Positions 19,087 through 26,364 of a stretch of DNA of 45,345 nt are shown piece by piece. The stretch lies in NCBI RefSeq assembly GCF_003172955.1, contig NZ_QGKR01000207.1:1-45345 (forward strand). The letters are read 5' to 3'. The position numbers and the translations under genes were made by a program. The notes below the pieces were generated by a model. That model was given only the letters and a program-made list of their open reading frames with translations, searched no databases and was not told the DNA's origin. Positions within the stretch are counted from its first letter, which is position 1; each line of letters opens with the position of its first letter. Source of the DNA: Micromonospora acroterricola (GTDB lineage: Bacteria; Actinomycetota; Actinomycetes; Mycobacteriales; Micromonosporaceae).

Positions 19087-20093
19087 GCACGCATCCGGTG
19101 CTGAATCGGGAGGAACTCAGTAGGCTGCCGTTTCGGCGTCGGCCGGTTGCCCAGCCAGGCACGCAGCTGGTCTTTCAGAACGCTGATGGACAACTCGTTG
19201 CTCCCGGGCACCCGTACACGGCAGGGGACCTGTGGTGGCGGGGCCCGCGGGTAATGTATGTCGTCGACATCACCGCTCACGATGAAGCGTTCATCGCCCA
19301 GTTGCCCTGCGCCGGCGACACGCTGCATTTTGATGCTGCGGTCAAGTACTCCTGGCGGGTATCCGAACCAGCAACGGTCGTTCGGGAGAACGTGACCGAG
19401 CCGGCGGCACGATGCCAGGCGCATCTCACCGATCGACTGCGTTCGGTGACTCGACGGTTTGCCGCATTGGAGTCCCAGGCGGCCGAGGAAGAGGCCCGCG
19501 CCCAGCTCTCGTCCGGTTCTCTTGAGATCGGTGGCGGACTGGTCATCTCCGCGTTTCAGGTGGAGTTGAGCATCAACTCCGAGCAGAGGACGCTCGCAAA
19601 GGATCTGGAGATCGAGTCGCTCCGGCATCAGGTCGCGATGCTCAAGGAAAAGGGGCGGCAGGAGCTTGAGGGAGTCACCCAGGAGGGCGAGCTCGGCCGG
19701 CACAAACAGCGGACGGAGCACTTCGCTGGGCTGCTCGCTGCTGGTCCTGCGGCCGTTGCTGCCATCATCGCCGCGGAGGATCCGCAGAAGGCCACCGAGG
19801 CCGCGAATTTCATGGTCGCACTGTACGAAAAGGATGAGCGGCTCGCCGTCGAGGCGCTGAAGGTGATCGCCGAGGGGAATCAGCTGCGGATCGGCGACCT
19901 CGATGAAGCTGTCGAGGCTGTCGTGGACCGGTTCAAGGCCGTGGTCGGCCGGACGGACAGCCGACTCGGGGCGCAGACCACCCCGACCGCGTTGAGCGGG
20001 CAATCCGCCATGATCGCCGACCAACCCGCCCCGGCGCCCCGGCCGCCGGTGGAATCCTCCGAGACACAAAGGGTGACGGATGAGGGTTCTTGA
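19083..20093 (+). CDS. SPFH (band 7)-like protein of the TIR cassette
   Basis: 336 residues from the GTG at 19083, overlapping the previous stop as GTGA, with AAAGGAG 9 nt upstream. Residues about 15-150 show the SPFH pattern (an opening strand block, then VMYVVDITAHDEAFIAQLPC, LHFDAAVKYSWRVSEPATVV, ARCQAHLTDRLRSVTRRFA). A charged helical/coiled region follows (LAKDLEIESLRHQVAMLKEK) and an Ala-rich helical part. The C-terminus is Pro/Thr-rich and disordered. No TM helix or signal peptide is seen, unlike typical stomatin/HflK proteins, so membrane attachment may come from the next gene product. SPFH proteins oligomerise into membrane-associated rings or cages. In this cassette I infer a scaffold role. 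Confidence 0.75.
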   Translation: MSTHPVLNREELSRLPFRRRPVAQPGTQLVFQNADGQLVAPGHPYTAGDLWWRGPRVMYVVDITAHDEAFIAQLPCAGDTLHFDAAVKYSWRVSEPATVVRENVTEPAARCQAHLTDRLRSVTRRFAALESQAAEEEARAQLSSGSLEIGGGLVISAFQVELSINSEQRTLAKDLEIESLRHQVAMLKEKGRQELEGVTQEGELGRHKQRTEHFAGLLAAGPAAVAAIIAAEDPQKATEAANFMVALYEKDERLAVEALKVIAEGNQLRIGDLDEAVEAVVDRFKAVVGRTDSRLGAQTTPTALSGQSAMIADQPAPAPRPPVESSETQRVTDEGS

Positions 20094-20577
20094 CCTACTC
20101 GCCGGCTGGATCCAGCGACTGCCGGTGTTGCCAGCGCAGGCCCGACCCGTCCTGTGGCTGCCGATACTCGCCCTCGTGGTGATCATCGGCCTGCGGCTGT
20201 TGGTACGCCGGGCTTTGCCATGGCTTGGTCGGCTGGCTACGGCAGGGCTCGGGTGGCTGGCGGTCACGCTCGGCGCCCTGCTCCTCCTCCCCGACGTGCT
20301 GATCTCGTTCGTCTACCGCAGAGCCGGCAATCGGCCCCCCGCACTGATCTATGGGTATGGCGATGCCGTGGTGACAATTGCGCTGAGCCTTCGACGGTGG
20401 GCAGCACTGGCAACGCCGGCGTCGCTACGCCTCGCTCGGGTGCATTTCGGCGTCGTCCTAATGGTGGCTCTAGGCTGGTTGTGGCTGTGGAACCAAGGTT
20501 ACTGTCCGGAGAATTCGACCGGCGGTTACTGCGTACGACCGGTTGAGATGTGGGTCGCTGCAGTGGAGGCGTCCTGA
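20080..20577 (+). CDS. Small three-TM membrane protein of the TIR cassette
   Basis: 165 residues. The ATG at 20080 overlaps the SPFH gene by 14 nt, so translation is likely coupled. Hydrophobic segments lie at about residues 24-42, 53-79 and 122-138. Between TM2 and TM3 is a cytosolic or external loop with GNRPPALIYGYGDAVVTIALSLRRW. After TM3 comes a short tail with two Cys (142 and 151; YCPEN and GYCVRP) that could form a disulfide if outside the membrane. I do not recognise the family. It ends the cassette; the next 900 bases contain no intact gene. Its position suggests a membrane anchor for the SPFH protein or a membrane-acting effector. Confidence 0.72.
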   Translation: MRVLDLLAGWIQRLPVLPAQARPVLWLPILALVVIIGLRLLVRRALPWLGRLATAGLGWLAVTLGALLLLPDVLISFVYRRAGNRPPALIYGYGDAVVTIALSLRRWAALATPASLRLARVHFGVVLMVALGWLWLWNQGYCPENSTGGYCVRPVEMWVAAVEAS

Positions 20578-20708
20578 GGCACAGCCAACGAGGCCAAAGG
20601 TTCAGACGGCGGGGTCGTCCGGTCCGAAGCCGGAGCGATACATGCCAGCCAGGTGGTTCGCGAGCGGCAAGGAAGCGCCGCACGAGGTGCAGCTGGCCCT
20701 CCCGAACA

Positions 20709-20742
20709 GGGACGTGAGCGCGTGGCCACCGACTCACGTCCC
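20709..20742. repeat. Inverted repeat downstream of the TIR cassette
   Basis: GGGACGTGAG and CTCACGTCCC form a perfect 10-bp stem around a 14-nt loop, about 130 bp after the last cassette gene. It may terminate the cassette transcript, or the decayed minus-strand gene arriving from the other side. The rest of 20578-20733 shows nothing. Confidence 0.5.
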
Positions 20743-21239
20743 GCCTGCACGGCTTTTGTCTGCAGGGCGAACGGCCAACTCTGAGGACCGGCCCGGCTCA
20801 ACCGGACCGTTTTCATCGAGCTCGACGAGCAACTCTTCCTCACAAGCCGGGCACCGCACGTCGACCTCGCCATCGTTGACGTGGTCGAGTTCCTTGCCCC
20901 AGATCTCGTCGCCTTCCATACCGAGGACGGCCTGCAAAAGAAAGACAAACTCGCGTCACTCGATGCGCCCGTCGGGAGGCTCTTTAATGCCAGAGCCCGC
21001 AGTGCGGCGATGTCGCCGGCTTAGACCGCGCGGTCGTCGGCGTCAGCGTCCACCGCGATCCGCCCACCGAGAACGATGGCGTTCTCCCGGTCATCCAGCC
21101 GGAAAGCCGCGCAGGTACGGGCAATCCACGGCACCGGGCGGGCGCTCGCCGGATCACAGGTGCCCTGATGGCACGTTTGGTGCCAGATGCGGTCCCACGC
21201 GGGCGACTCTGGGTCGCCCGCCGCCGCGTCTAGGAGGAC
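20734..21239 (-). pseudogene. Decayed gene of unknown function (WHQTCHQG / VRCPACEEELLVELD type)
   Basis: Read on the minus strand from about 21239, one frame gives VLLDAAAGDPESPAWDRIWH, then QTCHQGTCDPASARPVPWIA, RTCAAFRLDDRENAIVLGG and RIAVDADADDRAV. It hits TAA (21021-21023) and continues AGDIAALRALA. Near 20985-20990 the sense switches frame to IKEPPDGRIE, meets TGA (20956-20958), and resumes REFVFLLQAVLGMEGDEIWG, KELDHVNDGEVDVRCPACEE and ELLVELDENGPVEP. Coherent, low-Ser/Arg protein sequence on both sides of two stops and one frameshift shows a formerly real gene. The CPAC stretch looks like half of a zinc ribbon. I do not recognise the family. It fills most of the otherwise empty interval 20578-21475; nothing is seen in 21240-21460. 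Confidence 0.7.
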
Positions 21240-21475
21240 TGAAGATCCGTAACGTCAGGCAGCCTGTCACACCGACTGCGCGCGACCGCCCAGGCTTGGC
21301 GCTCGCCGAGGGAGCAGAGCGTGACCGCCGCATTGGACCACGGGGGCAAGGATCTGCCGGCCGTCACCGGAGCGCCATCTCGGCGGGCTATTCGTCGCGA
21401 AACCCGCCGCCACCGGGCCCCTCGTTGGAGAATGGTGGGCCGGGGAGGGTGCCGCGACGAACCCGGGGGACAGGC

Positions 21476-23656
21476 GTGCTCGGAACCAGCCTCCTGGGCC
21501 GGCTTCGCCGCCGTGACCCGGGGGATGCCGTCCTGCGGCGCGCGGCACGGCTGACCCTCGTCGCGTCCGTCATCTTCTACGTCTGCCGCTACGGCGCGGG
21601 CAGCCCGATGCTCGCCACGTACGGTCTGTTCGGCGTCGTCGCCGCCGGCTCGTTCGCGCAGCTGCCCGGTCCGGCGCCCCAGCGGGCGCGGATCCTGGTG
21701 ACGTCGCTGCCGGTGGTCTGGGCCCTCATCGCGGCGGGCACCCTGCTGGCGTGGAGCACCTGGGCCGCCGCCGTCGGGATGCTGGTCATCGGGTTCGTGG
21801 TGGCGTTCGCCGGGGTCGGCAATCCGCGACTGGTCGGGCTGGGCAGCGCGTTCCAGCTCTTCTACATCCTGGCGTCGTTCCCGCCGTACCAGCCGGACAC
21901 CCTGCCGGAGCGGCTGGCGGGGGTCACGCTCGCCATCGTGGTGCTCGCCGTGGCTGAGGTGTTCCTCTGGCCCGATCCGGTGCCGGTCACCTACCGGCAG
22001 CGCCTCGCCGAGGCGGCGGACGGCGTCGCGGCGTTCCTCGATTTCACGGCGGAGGCGCTGACCGACCCGAACGGCGGTCGGGACACGCGGCGTGAGCGGG
22101 CGTACGCGGCGGTGGACGGGCTCGCGCTGGGCCGCAATTCTCCGGCGTGGGCACCCACCGCAGCGGGTGCACGGGACCGGGCGCTGCGAATCTGCGCGGC
22201 CGCGTTACGGGAGGTGCTCGCCGAGGCGGACCGGTTGGCGGCGGACACGCCGCCCGAGCCGATCCCGGACCTGGCGGCGGCGCGGCTGCTGCGCTCGTGC
22301 GCCGAGACGACGCGTGCCGCTGGCCAAAGCCTGTCGCCGGGTGCGCCGTCGGTCAACCTCGGCGAGGTGGACGCCGCGATCGGGCGGGCCGAGGTGGCGT
22401 ACCCCGTTGGAGAGGGCGACGGCCGCGACGCGCCGGACGTGCCCCGGTTGTGCCGGGACGCCACCGCGCTGGCCCTCGCCGACCAGGTGCGGGTCCTCGC
22501 CGTCGGCGCCCGCGTGGCCAACGGGTCGCGGCTCAACGGCGAGGACGCCTACTCGGGGCTGTTCGACTACGCGCGGCACGGCCCATGGACGTTGTACTGG
22601 CGGCAGTTCCGCTCCCACCTGGCTCCCCGTTCCGCCTACCTGCACAGCTCGCTGCGGCTGGCCGTGGCGCTGGCCGTCGCCCGGGTGGCCGCGGGGGTGT
22701 TCCAGCTGACCCACGGCTTCTGGGTGCTCCTGGCGACCCTGACCGTCCTGCGCACCTCGGCCGCGGACACCCGTACGGCGCTGCGGCCCGCCGTGCTGGG
22801 CACGATCGCCGGTGCCGTCGTCAGCGGCGGGCTGATGCTCGTCGTCCAGGAGCCGATCGTGTACGCCGTCGCATTGCCGTTCACCCTGATGCTGGCCTTC
22901 GGCGTCGGTCGCCTGCTGGGGCCGGTCTGGCAGCAGGCGCTGTTCACCGTGCTGCTGACGTTCGTCTTCGCCCAGCTCGCCCCCGAAGGATGGCGACTCG
23001 CCGAGGCCCGCCTGGTCGACGTCGTGCTCGGCGCCGTGATCGGTGTGCTCGCCGGGGTGGCGATGTGGCCGCGCGGCGCGAGCCGCGACCTGCGGCGCAA
23101 CGCCGCCCGCTACCTGACGGCCAGCGCGGACGTGGTCGAGCAGACCGTCCAGGCGGTGCTCGGCGGCCCGCCGCCCGACCAGGCTCTCGACCGGGTCCGC
23201 AGGAGCACGATCCTCGTCGACTCGTCCTACTGCCAGTACCACTCGGAGCGGCAGGATCCGGCGAGCCGGCGCGTGAACTGGGACGCCGTCCTGTCCGCCG
23301 GGAACCGCGCGGTGCCGGCCGCCGAGTCGCTGCTGCGACGCAACCCACCCGGCTGCCTCGCCGGCTGGCCGGCGGCGGCGGCGTTGCTGCGGGACTCCGC
23401 AGGTCAACTGCGATCGGGATACGACGACCTCGCCGACGAGGTCGAGCACGGCCGGCCGTCCGGCCCGGTGCCCGTCCCGGCTGACTGCGTCCACGAACTC
23501 GACCGGATCCGCCCGGTGCTCGGCGAGGTCGGCTCCCAGTCCTCGGTCCGGCATCTGGTGGAGGTCGACCGGTGGCTCGGCGGTCTCGCCGACAGCCTCT
23601 CCCGGATCCGCCCGCCCGCCGATGGCGAATCGGTCAGTCGGGAGCGGAAGTGGTGA
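21476..23656 (+). CDS. FUSC-family membrane protein (aromatic acid exporter-like)
   Basis: 726 residues from the GTG at 21476, with GGGGGA 5 nt upstream; the frame is open 900 bases further upstream, but that part is Arg/Pro nonsense. Two membrane blocks, each with several TM helices, flank soluble domains. Block 1 (about 20-165) contains LTLVASVIFYVCRYGAG and LAIVVLAVAEVFLWPDP. Block 2 (about 390-540) contains LRLAVALAVARVAAGVFQLTHGFW, read in two parts, and LVDVVLGAVIGVLAGVAMWP. The motif SLRLAVALAVARVAAG and the TVLRTSAADTRTAL region are typical of FUSC/YccS/AaeB proteins, which export aromatic acids or organic anions. A TTA codon occurs at 22205. The substrate is unknown. Confidence 0.88.
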   Translation: MLGTSLLGRLRRRDPGDAVLRRAARLTLVASVIFYVCRYGAGSPMLATYGLFGVVAAGSFAQLPGPAPQRARILVTSLPVVWALIAAGTLLAWSTWAAAVGMLVIGFVVAFAGVGNPRLVGLGSAFQLFYILASFPPYQPDTLPERLAGVTLAIVVLAVAEVFLWPDPVPVTYRQRLAEAADGVAAFLDFTAEALTDPNGGRDTRRERAYAAVDGLALGRNSPAWAPTAAGARDRALRICAAALREVLAEADRLAADTPPEPIPDLAAARLLRSCAETTRAAGQSLSPGAPSVNLGEVDAAIGRAEVAYPVGEGDGRDAPDVPRLCRDATALALADQVRVLAVGARVANGSRLNGEDAYSGLFDYARHGPWTLYWRQFRSHLAPRSAYLHSSLRLAVALAVARVAAGVFQLTHGFWVLLATLTVLRTSAADTRTALRPAVLGTIAGAVVSGGLMLVVQEPIVYAVALPFTLMLAFGVGRLLGPVWQQALFTVLLTFVFAQLAPEGWRLAEARLVDVVLGAVIGVLAGVAMWPRGASRDLRRNAARYLTASADVVEQTVQAVLGGPPPDQALDRVRRSTILVDSSYCQYHSERQDPASRRVNWDAVLSAGNRAVPAAESLLRRNPPGCLAGWPAAAALLRDSAGQLRSGYDDLADEVEHGRPSGPVPVPADCVHELDRIRPVLGEVGSQSSVRHLVEVDRWLGGLADSLSRIRPPADGESVSRERKW

Positions 23657-23703
23657 CGGGTGCAGTACGTCTAGCGAGGCACGAAACCCTGTTGTACAGC
23701 TCA

Positions 23704-23742
23704 GGTCACTCCTAGTCGATCTTCAGTGACCGAGTGGCCACT
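23704..23742. promoter_or_regulatory. Inverted repeat plus palindrome before the PASTA gene
   Basis: GGTCACT (23704-23710) pairs with AGTGACC (23725-23731), and directly after it lies the perfect palindrome AGTGGCCACT (23733-23742). The first could terminate the FUSC transcript. The second sits 36 nt before the PASTA protein start and could be an operator. Confidence 0.35.
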
Positions 23743-23777
23743 GTCGAAGACTGGTGAAGATCAGCAGACTCCTCTGC

Positions 23778-24350
23778 GTGACCTACCAACCACCCGAACA
23801 GCCTTACCCCGGCCCGCAACCGCCACCAGCGGGGTACCCCGGTTTCCAGCCGCCGCCCGTCCCTGGCGGGCGCAAGCTGGGCACCTGGGCGATCGTCGGC
23901 ATCGTCGTGGGCGCTGTCGTGCTGCTCTGCTGCGGCATCGGCGTCGTCGGCGCGATCGTCGGCGGCGACAGCCCTGAGGCAACGCCCTCGGCGTCGGCGC
24001 GGGCCGTGGTCGAAGGGGCCGCGCCGACGCCAACCGCCGCCTCCGCGACGCCGGCCGCGCCGGTGACCACTGCCGCTGCGCCGCCATCCGTGGTCCCGAC
24101 GACGAAGCCGGCGCCTCCGCCCGCACCGGTCACGGTTGTCATGCCGGACCTGGTCGGTCTGAACGCTGCCGTGGCTCAGGACAAGTTGAAGAGGCTTGGC
24201 ATCACCACCATCAAGCTCGGTAGCGGCGACGAGAACGACACGTTCGTGATCCTGCCGGAGAACTGGACGGTGACGAAGCAGTCCCACAAGAAGGGCGCCA
24301 AGGTGGCCCTTGATGAGCTGGTGGTGTTGACCTGCACCAAGCAGGGCTGA
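23778..24350 (+). CDS. Membrane-anchored single-PASTA-domain protein
   Basis: 190 residues from the GTG at 23778; a GTG at 23754 is an in-frame alternative. The Pro/Tyr-rich cytoplasmic start (TYQPPEQPYPGPQPPPAGYP) is typical of actinobacterial one-pass proteins. A TM helix follows (LGTWAIVGIVVGAVVLLCCGIG), then a long Ala/Pro/Thr-rich extracellular stalk. The C-terminal domain VVMPDLVGLNAAVAQDKLKR..GITTIKLGSGDEN..VTKQSHKKGAKVALDELVVLTC is one PASTA repeat. PASTA domains bind muropeptides or beta-lactams in kinases and PBPs. Without a kinase it is probably a cell-wall-binding accessory protein. A strong hairpin terminator follows 10 bp after the stop. Confidence 0.85.
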   Translation: MTYQPPEQPYPGPQPPPAGYPGFQPPPVPGGRKLGTWAIVGIVVGAVVLLCCGIGVVGAIVGGDSPEATPSASARAVVEGAAPTPTAASATPAAPVTTAAAPPSVVPTTKPAPPPAPVTVVMPDLVGLNAAVAQDKLKRLGITTIKLGSGDENDTFVILPENWTVTKQSHKKGAKVALDELVVLTCTKQG

Positions 24351-24359
24351 CGCGATGAG

Positions 24360-24391
24360 GCCCCGAACACCCGTGTTCGGTGGTTCGGGGC
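24360..24391 (+). terminator. Terminator after the PASTA gene
   Basis: GCCCCGAAC pairs with GTTCGGGGC; a nested alternative CCGAACAC/GTGTTCGG stem also exists. It begins 10 nt after the stop codon. Confidence 0.8.
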
Positions 24392-24489
24392 TTCACGTCG
24401 ACGGCCTGCCGGTCGGTCGCAGGTCCGCTCGCCGATGGCTGTGGCCGACCCGAGTGCTCAACAGCCCGGAGAGCCGGCAGCATGTCGAT

Positions 24490-24537
24490 GAGCGTGATAC
24501 CTCAGTGTCATATCTATACCTCAGGGTCATCACGCTC
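24490..24537. promoter_or_regulatory. Operator-like direct pair of a 15-mer (ATACCTCAGKGTCAT)
   Basis: ATACCTCAGTGTCAT (24497-24511) and ATACCTCAGGGTCAT (24516-24530) are direct repeats with a 19-nt period, framed by the inverted arms GAGCGTGAT and ATCACGCTC. The motif and the spacing match the inverted pair at 9491-9530. It lies about 115 bp before the aminotransferase start, in an AT-rich pocket between the PASTA terminator and that gene. Most likely it is the binding site of a dimeric regulator; the regulator is not identifiable from this window. Confidence 0.6.
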
Positions 24538-24650
24538 GTCAGGGACCGGCCCGCCGAGCGCGGCTGGCAGGTGGCTCCTCCATGGGCCGCAGGCCGCCGT
24601 TCGCCGATTGGCCGTGCCCAGCCCGCGCCGCCCCGCCTAGCGTCGTTGCC

Positions 24651-25688
24651 ATGGAGATCGAGCAGGCGCAGCAGTTGTGGAAGCCGGAGCCCGGTTGGTT
24701 GAACACCGCCTCCTACGGGCTGCCGCCGGAGCCGGCCTGGACGGCGATGCAGGAGGCCCTGGCCGACTGGCGGGTCGGCCGCACGTCGTGGGAGGGCTGG
24801 GGTGACTCCGTCAACCGGGCCCGGACGGCGTTCGCCGGCCTGATCGGGGTGCCCGCCGAGGACGTGGCGGTCGGCGCGACCGCCTCGCAGATGCTGGCGC
24901 CAATCGCGGCGGCGCTGCCGGCCGGCACGACCGTGGTGGTTCCCGAGATCGAGTTCACGTCCAACCTGTTTCCGTGGCTGGCGCAGGAGGAGCGGGGCGT
25001 CACGGTCCGCACCGTGCCGGCGGACGGGCTGGCCGACGCGATCGACGGTGACACCGACGTGGTCGCGTTCAGCCTGGTGCAGTCGGCCGACGGGGCCGTC
25101 GCGGCGTACGACGAGATCGTGGCCGCGGCCCGCGCGCACGGTGCGCTGGTCGTGGTGGACGCGAGCCAGGCGTGCGGCTGGCTGCCGTTCGACGGAAGTC
25201 TCGCCGACGCGGTGGTGGTGAGCGGCTACAAGTGGGTGATGGGTCCGCGTGGCTGCGCGTACGCCTATCTGGCCCCCGCGTTGCGCGACCGGCTGCGCCC
25301 GGACGCCGCCGGCTGGTACGCGGGCCGCGACCCGCACGCCTCCTACTACGGCCCGCCGCTGCGGCTGGCCGACGACGCCCGCCGGTTCGACATCTCACCG
25401 GCCTGGTTCAGTTGGGTCGGCGCGGCGCCCGCCCTGGAGTTGATCGCCGAGATCGGCGTGCCGGCGATCCGGGCGCACGACGTGGCGCTGGCCAACCGGT
25501 TCCTGACCGGGCTGGGCCGGCTGCCGGGGGAGAGCGCCATCGTCACCGTCGACGTGCCCGACGCGGAGCGGCGCCTGGCGGCGGCCGGCATCCGGGCGGC
25601 GGTGCGCGCCGGACGGGTCCGGGCCTCCTTCCACGTCTACTCCACCGAGGCCGATGTGGACGCGGCCCTGGCGGCGCTGACCGGTTGA
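24651..25688 (+). CDS. Class V aminotransferase-fold PLP enzyme
   Basis: 345 residues from the ATG at 24651 (an upstream ATG at 24582 adds 23 unconserved residues). A TAGCGT hexamer 7 nt before the ATG and no Shine-Dalgarno suggest a leaderless transcript. The fold-type I features are complete: VGATASQMLAPIAAALPAG (phosphate-loop region), VPEIEFTSNLFPWL, the PLP-ring Asp170 in VVVDASQACG and the Schiff-base Lys194 in VVSGYKWVMGPRG. It lacks the C-terminal active-site Cys loop of SufS desulfurases. It is therefore more like the isopenicillin N epimerase/kynureninase-like group of small aminotransferases; the substrate is unknown. The 15-mer operator pair upstream suggests regulated expression. 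Confidence 0.88.
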   Translation: MEIEQAQQLWKPEPGWLNTASYGLPPEPAWTAMQEALADWRVGRTSWEGWGDSVNRARTAFAGLIGVPAEDVAVGATASQMLAPIAAALPAGTTVVVPEIEFTSNLFPWLAQEERGVTVRTVPADGLADAIDGDTDVVAFSLVQSADGAVAAYDEIVAAARAHGALVVVDASQACGWLPFDGSLADAVVVSGYKWVMGPRGCAYAYLAPALRDRLRPDAAGWYAGRDPHASYYGPPLRLADDARRFDISPAWFSWVGAAPALELIAEIGVPAIRAHDVALANRFLTGLGRLPGESAIVTVDVPDAERRLAAAGIRAAVRAGRVRASFHVYSTEADVDAALAALTG

Positions 25689-25702
25689 GCCCGCGGGTGC
25701 GG

Positions 25703-25741
25703 ACGGCCGGCCGTGCCCCCCGAGGGGTCACGGCCGGCCGT
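25703..25741. terminator. Bidirectional hairpin terminator
   Basis: ACGGCCGGCCGTG pairs perfectly with CACGGCCGGCCGT (13-bp stem, 13-nt loop) between the convergent aminotransferase and peptidoglycan-binding genes, and can serve both. Confidence 0.85.
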
Positions 25742-25752
25742 CTTCCCTGCGG

Positions 25753-26271
25753 TCAGGAACAGATGCTGAAGGTCGCGGAGGTGTACGAGAGGGGACGCGA
25801 CTCCAGGTCGGGACCGAGGCTCATGTCCCATCGCCCGTTGGGGAGGCGACCGAAGTGGATGATCTCGGTGCCGGCGCCGTCGTAGTAGAACCACCCCTCG
25901 CCCTCCCATACGCCGAGGCGGGTCGCTGCCTTGGCCAGGGTCCGGGGGCCGACGACGCCGTCGCTGACGAGACCTCGGGCGCTCTGCCACTTCTTCGTGG
26001 CCGCGGTCGTCGCCGACCCGAACCGGCAGTCGACACCGGAGCGGGCGAGATAGCCGTCGGCCCACAGGATCATCTGCCACATGGCGACGACATTGTTGTA
26101 CCGGCGCGTCGACGCGGAGATGGGGCCCTCGTCGCCCCAGTCGTCGGTCCAGGTGCCCGAGCCCGCGACGTACCCCTGGCTGACGGAGGCCGACGCCGGC
26201 GCGGCCGAGATGGCGAGAGTGCCGAGCATCGCGACCACCGCCATCGCAACGGCCCTGATTCGTAGGAACAT
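25753..26271 (-). CDS. Secreted peptidoglycan-binding-domain protein
   Basis: 172 residues with a clear Sec signal peptide (MFLRIRAVAMAVVAMLGTLA, cleavage probably after APASA). The central part (about residues 60-120) matches a peptidoglycan-binding domain 1 fold: VAMWQMILWADGYL, CRFGSATTAATKKWQSARGL, SDGVVGPRTLAKA. The C-terminal 50 residues (WFYYDGAGTEIIHFGRLPNG onwards) look like an added beta domain of unknown role. Two Cys (in VDCRF and the penultimate position, SICS) may bond. No catalytic domain is attached, so it probably binds cell wall or acts as an inhibitor or accessory factor. Confidence 0.83.
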   Translation of the reverse strand: MFLRIRAVAMAVVAMLGTLAISAAPASASVSQGYVAGSGTWTDDWGDEGPISASTRRYNNVVAMWQMILWADGYLARSGVDCRFGSATTAATKKWQSARGLVSDGVVGPRTLAKAATRLGVWEGEGWFYYDGAGTEIIHFGRLPNGRWDMSLGPDLESRPLSYTSATFSICS

Positions 26272-26364
26272 GCATCCCCCTCTGACTGGTCGGGCGGGTT
26301 GTGCCGGTTACACGCTCGGCGACCCTGTCCCGTTGCAGGTCAGTCAGGATGCGGACACTGCGGC

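Noticed and set aside
16239..20577. Interpretation of the cassette as a Thoeris, CBASS or Zorya system
   Set aside because: No SIR2/ThsA-like, CD-NTase, MotA/B-like or helicase partner is present; only the TIR domain is shared with Thoeris.
20543..21475. N-terminal extension of the FUSC frame by 311 codons
   Set aside because: The extension is Arg/Pro/Ser-rich, lies over a decayed minus-strand gene and has no ribosome site; the FUSC protein starts naturally at 21476.
13437..21475. Integrase, transposase, tRNA att site or terminal direct repeats that would define a mobile element
   Set aside because: I looked at both ends of the accessory region and saw none; island status rests on decayed genes and content only.
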